Assembly (NCBI GenBank): GCA_937910305.1 | Contig: CALEPS010000086.1 | Coordinates: 1 to 5,577, forward strand | Length of the DNA: 5,577 bases | Source of the DNA: an uncultured Bacteroidales bacterium | Lineage (GTDB): Bacteria; Bacteroidota; Bacteroidia; Bacteroidales; Paludibacteraceae | Direction of reading: 5' to 3' | Shown here: positions 1-4,800 of the stretch, in pieces | Position numbering within the stretch: position 1 is the stretch's first letter | How the letters are laid out: each line of letters opens with the position of its first letter | Notes under the pieces: model-generated | What the model was told of the DNA's origin: nothing | Database searches by the model: none | The model's input: only the letters and a program-made list of their open reading frames with translations | Program-made: the position numbers and the translations under genes

Positions 1-54
1 AGCTCAGCATCGCCGATGGTACTGCACTGCGTTGTGGGAGAGTAGGTAGCCGCC
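1..54 (+). rRNA. rrf: 5S ribosomal RNA, 3' part only (5' end lies before the window)
   Basis: The first 54 bases read as the 3' half of a Bacteroidales 5S rRNA. The conserved loop CGCCGATGGTACTGC is followed by GTGGGAGAGTAGGTAGCCGCC-type sequence, which forms the closing strand of the terminal stem. The mature 3' end is placed at about 54 by analogy with other Bacteroidales 5S genes. It is followed after six bases by a terminator hairpin, as expected for the last gene of a 16S-23S-5S operon. The 16S, 23S and 5S 5' portions are outside the window. 5S is a structural component of the large ribosomal subunit. The exact 3' end is uncertain by a few bases. Confidence 0.9.
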
Positions 55-60
55 ACTTTC

Positions 61-95
61 AGAAGCCTTCATCATTCCGATGAGGGCTTCTTTGT
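61..95 (+). terminator. Rho-independent terminator of the rRNA operon
   Basis: AGAAGCCTTCATC (61-73) pairs with GATGAGGGCTTCT (79-91). This gives 13 base pairs with one G-U pair and a five-base loop, followed by a T-rich tail (TTTGTAT). It lies seven bases after the 5S 3' end, so it most likely ends the rrn transcript. Confidence 0.85.
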
Positions 96-99
96 ATAT

Positions 100-131
100 G
101 TGGCGATGCTACCTACTCTCCTTCCCATCGG
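100..131 (-). pseudogene. Inverted 5S-tail-like remnant
   Basis: Read on the minus strand, 131 to 100 gives CCGATGG, a few bases, GGAGAGTAGGTAGC, AT, then CGCCAC. The same blocks occur in the same order in the 5S 3' end on the plus strand (14-20 and 37-56). Here the roughly 16 bases between the first two blocks are missing and AT is inserted. The 14-base block at 108-121 is an exact reverse complement of 37-50. The element is therefore either a decayed inverted 5S fragment or an arm of a long palindrome around the first terminator. It is too short and too broken to be a functional 5S. Confidence 0.55.
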
Positions 132-134
132 GGC

Positions 135-159
135 CCCCGCAGATTTCTAATCTGTGGGG
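135..159. other. Strong 11-bp hairpin without a U tract
   Basis: CCCCGCAGATT (135-145) and AATCTGTGGGG (149-159) form 11 pairs (one G-U) around a three-base loop. No T run follows on the plus strand, where the next bases are AGAGCGG. On the minus strand the next bases are GGGCCCCGATGG. A canonical intrinsic terminator is therefore not supported in either direction. It sits between the two 5S-tail copies and may be a relic of a further terminator or a structural element of the rrn trailer. Confidence 0.5.
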
Positions 160-231
160 AGAGCGGAGCACATCCGAGTAACTACCCTTAAAACGAAGTT
201 TTGAGGCGCTTACGAGGATAGTGTCCGCGAC

Positions 232-300
232 AGGTAGCCGCCACTTTCGGAGCCCCCGAGGATTTATTCCCCGAGGGCTCTTTGTTTATGTCGCTACGCG
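232..300 (+). repeat. Second copy of the 5S-tail plus terminator block
   Basis: AGGTAGCCGCCACTTTC at 232-248 is identical to 44-60, the end of 5S plus its trailer. The similarity resumes after the hairpin. GAGGGCTCTTTGTTTATGT here resembles GAGGGCTTCTTTGTATATGT at 83-102, and the following GCxxxGC bases are also alike. The hairpin stem itself differs in sequence but keeps the same design. The block is thus a partial direct duplication of 44-110 without an intact 5S in front of it; only the last dozen 5S bases are present. A product of recombination between rrn operon ends is the simplest explanation. Confidence 0.7.
250..287 (+). terminator. Second rho-independent terminator in the rrn trailer
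   Basis: GAGCCC (250-255) pairs with GGGCTC (275-280). Interrupted G-C pairs continue inside (CGAGG against CCCCG, with mismatches), and TTTGTTT follows. It occupies the same place in the duplicated block as the 61-95 terminator does in the first. It would act as a backup stop for rRNA transcription. Confidence 0.7.
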
Positions 301-319
301 CCACCGGCTACCCGGAGCG

Positions 320-339
320 TCCTCCCGTTGTCGGGAGGA
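320..339. other. Short perfect hairpin in the rrn trailer region
   Basis: TCCTCCCG (320-327) and CGGGAGGA (332-339) form eight perfect pairs with a TTGT loop. There is no T run next to it on the plus strand, so it is not called a terminator. CGGCTACC at 305-312, just before it, is the reverse complement of GGTAGCCG at 233-240 in the second 5S-tail block. This repeats the palindromic arrangement seen around the first terminator. Confidence 0.45.
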
Positions 340-780
340 GTGGCCTCCGCCTAGAAGGGCTTATGCCTCGCTCCTTTACTCTCCTTTTTCCACGCTGCCT
401 CTCCATTAATCTGTCCGTCTTTTCTCTCGCTCCGTTTCACTCCGCGAAAAATTGGGGGATAAAAATAAATACCCTTCAACATCGCCCTAATCGCTTTGCA
501 ATGTGCTTCTATTTTCCTAACGTTACCGTACCCTTACCGTATCCTTGCGCTTCCTGTGTAGGGCTTGCGGTGTAGGCAGAGCCCACTTGGCGCGCTGCGC
601 TGTCCTCTCTTTGCGATAGGACGTTTGTTATTGCGCATCGCCCTTCGTCTTTGTGGCATGTTCTGCACAAGGTCACAAACGCCGAAGGTCTGCCCGATAC
701 GCGCTAAATGCGGATGTCCCTTTACAAAAACGCACTTTTCGCTTGCAAAACTAAAAAAATCCGCAGAAATATGTTCCAAA
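340..780. other. Gene-free spacer between the rrn trailer and the two-gene unit
   Basis: No convincing coding region was found on either strand. The short open frames here have arginine- and proline-rich, low-complexity translations, overlap each other, and lack promoters in the right position. The stretch contains pyrimidine-rich sequence (about 370-440), a tandem 11-base imperfect repeat at 523-544 (TTACCGTACCC then TTACCGTATCC, ten of eleven identical) and the extended hairpin listed separately at 633-704. Confidence 0.6.
633..704. other. Extended imperfect hairpin of unknown function
   Basis: Four paired blocks nest in register: GCGC (633-636) with GCGC (701-704), ATCG (637-640) with CGAT (695-698), CCTTCG (642-647) with CGAAGG (683-688), and TTTGTG (650-655) with CACAAA (674-679). 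That is about 20 base pairs with internal loops and an 18-base apical loop. No T run follows. It could be a structured RNA, the remains of an interspersed repeat, or chance. No known RNA family was recognised. Confidence 0.4.
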
Positions 781-781
781 A

Positions 782-813
782 CTTGCACATGTCATTTTTT
801 TTTACTAACTTTG
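782..813 (+). promoter_or_regulatory. Bacteroidota-type promoter for the two-gene unit
   Basis: TAACTTTG at 806-813 matches the TAnnTTTG -7 element used by the Bacteroidota primary sigma factor. CTTG at 782-785 is a near match to the TTTG -33 element, and the 20-base spacer is in the usual range. Transcription should start at about 818-822, giving a leader of roughly 20 bases before the ATG at 840. The spacer contains a run of nine T residues (795-803). An inverted repeat TATAA-tat-TTATA at 825-837 lies in the leader and could be an operator, but that is speculative. Confidence 0.75.
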
Positions 814-839
814 CGGCGGTTTATTATAATATTTATAGC

Positions 840-989
840 ATGACAAGGAGAAAAGCAGCAACAAGTGAGCGTACAAGATTGCAATCTGTTACGCGGAAGG
901 CTACGGAATCCAAGGCGAATTCGCTTGCATTCCTTCAAAGGGCTGGAATTGTTAGTAAGTCGGGGCATCTTACTCCAATGTATCAGTAA
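840..989 (+). CDS. Small basic protein, candidate antitoxin or partner of the downstream ART-like protein
   Basis: This is a 49-residue protein starting MTRRKAATSERTRLQ. The ATG at 840 is preferred over an in-frame ATG at 708 because the TAnnTTTG promoter at 806-813 lies between them and predicts an mRNA start near 820. No Shine-Dalgarno sequence is seen, and the leader is AT-rich as usual in Bacteroidota. The first half is strongly basic and probably helical. The C-terminal half (about residues 25-49) contains ANSLAFLQRAGIV, then SKSGHLTPMYQ. This looks like the conserved end of a small protein type found beside larger partner genes, but that is from memory and not verified. Its stop codon overlaps the start of the next gene (TAATG), so the two are probably translationally coupled. 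Its small size, first position and coupling fit an antitoxin or immunity partner, with autoregulation possible. No membrane segment or signal peptide is visible. Function is inferred from context only. Confidence 0.75.
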   Translation: MTRRKAATSERTRLQSVTRKATESKANSLAFLQRAGIVSKSGHLTPMYQ

Positions 990-1615
990 TGAGTGTAGAA
1001 TCATTATATTCCCGTCGTTCTAATTTGATCATAGCATTTCACGGCTGTGATCAGTCTCTTGTTGATAAAGTTGTATCTGGGCAAGAGGAATTGCGTGCCA
1101 GTGAAAATGACTATGATTGGTTAGGGCATGGAGTTTATTTTTGGGAGAATAATGAGGAGCGTGCTCTGCAATGGGCTAAAGAGCTTTCTAAACGCCCGAA
1201 TTCTTCCATATCGAAACCGGCTGTTATCGGTGCAGTTATTGATTTGGGGTATTGTTTCGATTTGACCGATTCTCATTACTTGTCGGAGTTAAAGACGGGT
1301 TATGATGTCTTGGTTGAGGCAACAAAGAATATTGGAGTCCCTTTACCGAAGAATGAGAATGTAGGTGCGTCAACGGATAGATTGCTTCGTAAATTAGATT
1401 GTGCGGTTATTCAAACTGTACACCAGTTACACGAGGATGATGATCAGTCGCGTCCGTATGATTCTGTACGAGGAGTCTTTTGGGAAGGACATGAGATATA
1501 CCCCAATGCTGGTTTCTCTGAAAAGAACCACATTCAGATTTGTGTATGTAATCCTAATTGTATTAAAGGTTATTTTCTTCCTCGCAAATTAAATAACACC
1601 TTCACTAACCCTTAA
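989..1615 (+). CDS. Putative ADP-ribosyltransferase-fold (PARP-like) protein, candidate toxin
   Basis: This is a 208-residue cytoplasmic-type protein with no signal peptide or membrane segments. Three features resemble the H-Y-[E/Q] ADP-ribosyltransferase signature. FHG at residues 17-19 matches the NAD-binding His motif (candidate H18). DWLGHGVYFWE at 43-53 resembles the GxGIYF motif of PARP-like enzymes (candidate Y50). Near the end, GFSEKNHIQICV at 175-186 supplies a candidate third residue, E178 or Q183. Other notable stretches are AVIGAVIDLGYCFDLTD (78-94), LDCAVI (136-141) and RGVFWEGHEIYP (161-172). If active, it would transfer ADP-ribose from NAD+ to an unknown target or hydrolyse NAD+. 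The start ATG at 989 shares its A with the upstream TAA stop, a classic coupled arrangement. GC is about 42% in two 60-base stretches counted, against 47-48% in two from the large gene downstream, which hints weakly at transfer. The fold is inferred from motifs by eye. A different NAD-related family, or a catalytically inactive member, is possible. Confidence 0.8.
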   Translation: MSVESLYSRRSNLIIAFHGCDQSLVDKVVSGQEELRASENDYDWLGHGVYFWENNEERALQWAKELSKRPNSSISKPAVIGAVIDLGYCFDLTDSHYLSELKTGYDVLVEATKNIGVPLPKNENVGASTDRLLRKLDCAVIQTVHQLHEDDDQSRPYDSVRGVFWEGHEIYPNAGFSEKNHIQICVCNPNCIKGYFLPRKLNNTFTNP

Positions 1616-1662
1616 TACTCCGCTTCCCATGCAACAAACACGAAATCAGATAGTTAGAATTA

Positions 1663-1671
1663 CCCCCCCCC
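1663..1671. repeat. C9 homopolymer tract
   Basis: Nine consecutive C residues lie in the intergenic region, 48 bases after the stop of the ART-like gene and about 140 bases before the start of the large surface-protein gene. Such tracts are prone to slipped-strand length changes. It lies upstream of the terminator hairpin, so a direct effect on the downstream gene would need a promoter nearby, and none was recognised. Confidence 0.9.
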
Positions 1672-1720
1672 ATACGAACGGCGCGAGGTAAGCAAAAAAC
1701 AACACATTCGCAACGCTAAA

Positions 1721-1753
1721 GGCGGTGTGCACGAATCGTGTGCGCCGTCTTTT
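1721..1753 (+). terminator. Probable terminator of the two-gene unit
   Basis: GGCGGTGTGCACG (1721-1733) pairs with CGTGTGCGCCGTC (1737-1749). This gives 13 pairs, four of them G-U, around a three-base loop, followed directly by TTTT (1750-1753). It lies 105 bases after the stop of the ART-like gene and 59 bases before the ATG of the next gene. It should separate the two transcription units. Confidence 0.7.
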
Positions 1754-1812
1754 CGTATATATACTGAAACACAGAATTCACGTTAATATACAAGCATAAA
1801 ATATCTATCCGT
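1754..1812 (+). promoter_or_regulatory. Leader region of the large surface-protein gene, no clear promoter
   Basis: The 59 bases between the terminator and the ATG at 1813 are AT-rich. They contain no TAnnTTTG element and no Shine-Dalgarno sequence. Transcription may start from a divergent promoter in this stretch, from an alternative sigma factor, or by read-through of the hairpin. The entry records the absence of a recognisable site and does not claim a mapped promoter. Confidence 0.3.
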
Positions 1813-1875
1813 ATGAAAACAAAACATTTTCTACTCACAGCCTTGTTTCTGCTAGTAGCAGGGGCAATGAGCGGA
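1813..1875 (+). other. Signal peptide of the large surface protein
   Basis: Residues 1-21 have a basic start (MKTKH), a hydrophobic core (FLLTALFLLVAGA) and a small-residue cleavage region. Cleavage could follow A18 (AGA|M) or G21 (MSG|QTYW). It directs Sec export to the periplasm. No cysteine is placed for lipidation. Confidence 0.85.
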
Positions 1876-4800
1876 CAAACGTACTGGGATGGTACAAGTA
1901 ACAAAACTTTCAGCGGCTCGGGAACGGAGACAGACCCGTATCTGATCAGCACGCCGGAGCAGTTAGCCGGACTTGCCGAGCGGACGAATGTCGATAAAGA
2001 GGATTTCGCCGGCAAGTATTTCAAACTGACGGCGGACATCTACCTCACCAATTTCAACGACCCTGACACCGCCAATTGGAAACAATGGGAGCCGATAGCA
2101 CATACGTTGATGCGGTGGGGCGAAGAAACAGACTACGGCTATTTTCGTGGTCAGTTCGATGGCAACGGCCATACCATCTATAATCTCTACTATGGTGCAG
2201 GCATGAACTGGGCAGATGACTGGGATCCCAATGACTTTGATTTGGAACTTAGCGCGTACGATTTCTCGGTGATGAACAAAGCTTTGTTTGTCAATCTGGA
2301 TGGTGGTACGATTGAGTATCTGAGCATAGCCAATGCCAAGATGTCAGGTGTGGGTCAAGCATTGTTGGTCTATAATGCCGGTGAGAATTCCGTTATTCGC
2401 AACTGCCATGTAGAAGGCGAGATGCGTGCTACCCAGAGCAGTTCTAACGGACTGGTCGGAACTAACAAAGGACTTATCGAAAACTGTTCCGCCACAGTGA
2501 ACACCAACCTGCAAGGTGGTGCGGCTTTCGTGGGGACAAACGAGGCAAACGGTGTTATCCGTAATTGCATCTCCTCGGGTTCTATGCGTTGCACGATGGG
2601 CAATGGAGCAGGCTTTGCGAGTACCAACTATGGTTTGATAGAGCAATGTGAAGCCGATGTATATATTCAGGCTCTCGGCGGACCGGATTCCGGAACCAAT
2701 GCCGCCGGAGGTCATACATTCCGTTACCGCAGTGGAGCCGGATTCGTAATGAATAACTCCGGAACTATCCGAGCATGTGTCGCCAAGGGTAATCTGATAG
2801 CAGAAGGCACGAGTAATAACTCCGTTTGGTCAAGCAATATATCCGGTTTCGCCTATAGCAACGATAACGGACAAATTGAGTCCTGTTATTGCACGGGCGA
2901 ATTGCGAGATGTCAGCGATAGTACGGCAAGCGGCAGTTGTGCTACGATGATTCAGTTCGTTTATCTGAACGGCGAAGGAAACTCGTCGTCCGTCGCGGGC
3001 TGTTCTACCGGCTCTTGTATCAACTGTTTCTCTGCCAGCCGTTGTATCACGCAAAATGATGAAAGCCGTTGGCTCAATAGTGTGCATGGTTTCCTATGTG
3101 CGTATAATAAGGATTGCGAATATGCGGAACAATCCAAACAAATCGGCTGCTATTTCAACCAAGATGGTTTGCCGACACCGACTACCAATCATTTAGGCGG
3201 AGAGTGGCAAGGAATAGGTGTGTCGCTCGATTATATCAAAAGTCAAGCATTTGTGGACACACTCAACAAGGTAGCTCAATTCATGGGAACGAACCTCTGG
3301 CAGTACAATGCAGGCGATGTGCCTACGCCCACATCCACTATCGCTACGCAGAATTCAGAGGTATTCTTTGCCGGAGGCGATGGCAGCAAAACAAATCCCT
3401 TCCTGATTAGCAACAAAGACCAACTGACTAATGTCTCATGGTTAGTAGAACACGGCTATGAATTCCAAGGCAAGTACCTCAAACAGACAGCCGACATCGC
3501 CCTCAATCTGCCTTTCGAACAATGGGAATACGAGATGCCTACGCAATGGAAACCGATAGGCACCAACGAACGTAAGAACAGCCGTTTCAGCCGTACTTAT
3601 GATGCTACCTTTTACGGTAATTATGATGGCGATTGGCATGAAGTACAAAATATGTACATTGATAATTTAGAGATGTATCAAGGGTTATTTGGCAGAATAG
3701 GCGACCATGTTACCATCCGCAATTTAGGTGTGACGGATGCTTATATCCGTGCACGTACTTTTGGCATATTGGCAGGACAAGCTGGCTGGGGCGGCCCCGA
3801 GACTGGAGACACTCATATCATTCAATGCTGGGTATCAGGAGATGCTCAAACACAAGGGAACTCGGATGCTTCCGGTGCTTTTATATCGCAAATGGCGCGT
3901 GGAGCACTCTATCTCAATTGTTCTTCTAACGCCACGCTTGTCGGTGGCAATGGGTATTGGAAAATGGGTGCATTGGATGGTACACTCAGGTATGGAGTTG
4001 AAGCTGACACCTTGCTTAACTTCCTTATGATAGGTTCTATTAACAATTCCTACAATCCAAATCACAGCATATACACGCAGATGTATATGGTAACTCCTAC
4101 CAACCACTGCTATTACAACGAAAATGCTTTCTTTGACAACGATGTGCAGATTCTTTCGGAGAACCCGCCTACCGATGGTCAGCCTACAGCGTGGTTGCAA
4201 TCAAAGGAGTGCGTGAATATCTATAATGCTTCAGTGACCGAATGGAATGCTACGCACGACGAAGACCTACAAATCAACTATTGGGAATGGCGTGAGAACG
4301 ACTATCCGGCAGTCTCGCATGATGCCACTTACAAGCCATCTATAGTGATTACCTTCAACTCCAATGGTGGATCAGCCGTAGTGCCCAAGTATCTCTTTGC
4401 TGAAAGCAAGGCAATCGCCCCCGCTCGTCCCGAAAAAGAAGGCTATTTGTTCGCCGGCTGGTACACCGATGCCGCTCTCACGCAGTTCTTCGATTGGGAG
4501 AATACTACTATTTCCGAGAGCCTGACGCTCTATGCCAAATGGACAACCGACAGTCGTGAGGACTTTGACTTTACACCGTTTAATAATAAGTTCACAGACA
4601 CGTATCATATCAGTACTGCCGCTCAACTGCGTGCCTTCGCCGCTTTACAGAATGGTCAGTATGACTGGTACGATAATACTTTCTGTGTTTTTGGCGGTCT
4701 TGCTCCGCAAACTCGTGCGGTAAGTGACTTTACCGGCAAAACCATTGTCCTCGACAACGATATTTTCCTCAACGACACCGCCGACTGGCAGTATTGGGGG

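Noticed and set aside
44..248. The 17-base direct repeats as attachment sites of an inserted element
   Set aside because: The interval is only 188 bases, holds no gene, and the repeats are explained by the 5S 3' end being duplicated.
221..575. Plus-strand open frames of 62 and 97 residues across the second terminator
   Set aside because: They run through the 5S-tail repeat and the terminator hairpin. The translations are low-complexity and typical of noncoding GC-rich trailer sequence.
746..780. Minus-strand TAnnTTTG-like promoter (CAAAACTA at 746-753 with CAAA at 777-780)
   Set aside because: The spacer is 23 bases, at the edge of the usual range, and the transcript would start inside the only minus-strand open frame. 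No gene supports it.
534..788. Minus-strand 84-residue open frame, and the overlapping plus-strand 92-residue frame (565-843)
   Set aside because: The translations are arginine-rich without recognisable motifs, and the two frames overlap on opposite strands. They cover the 633-704 hairpin and the downstream promoter, and no suitable promoter lies upstream of either start.
708..842. Upstream in-frame ATG at 708 as the start of the small first gene
   Set aside because: The promoter at 782-813 lies inside that extension, so the predicted mRNA would not include it. The added residues resemble translated noncoding sequence (FFFTNFAAVYYNIYS).
1401..1592. 63-residue open frame in another frame inside the ART-like gene
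   Set aside because: It is contained entirely within a better-supported coding region and has no motif or start context of its own.
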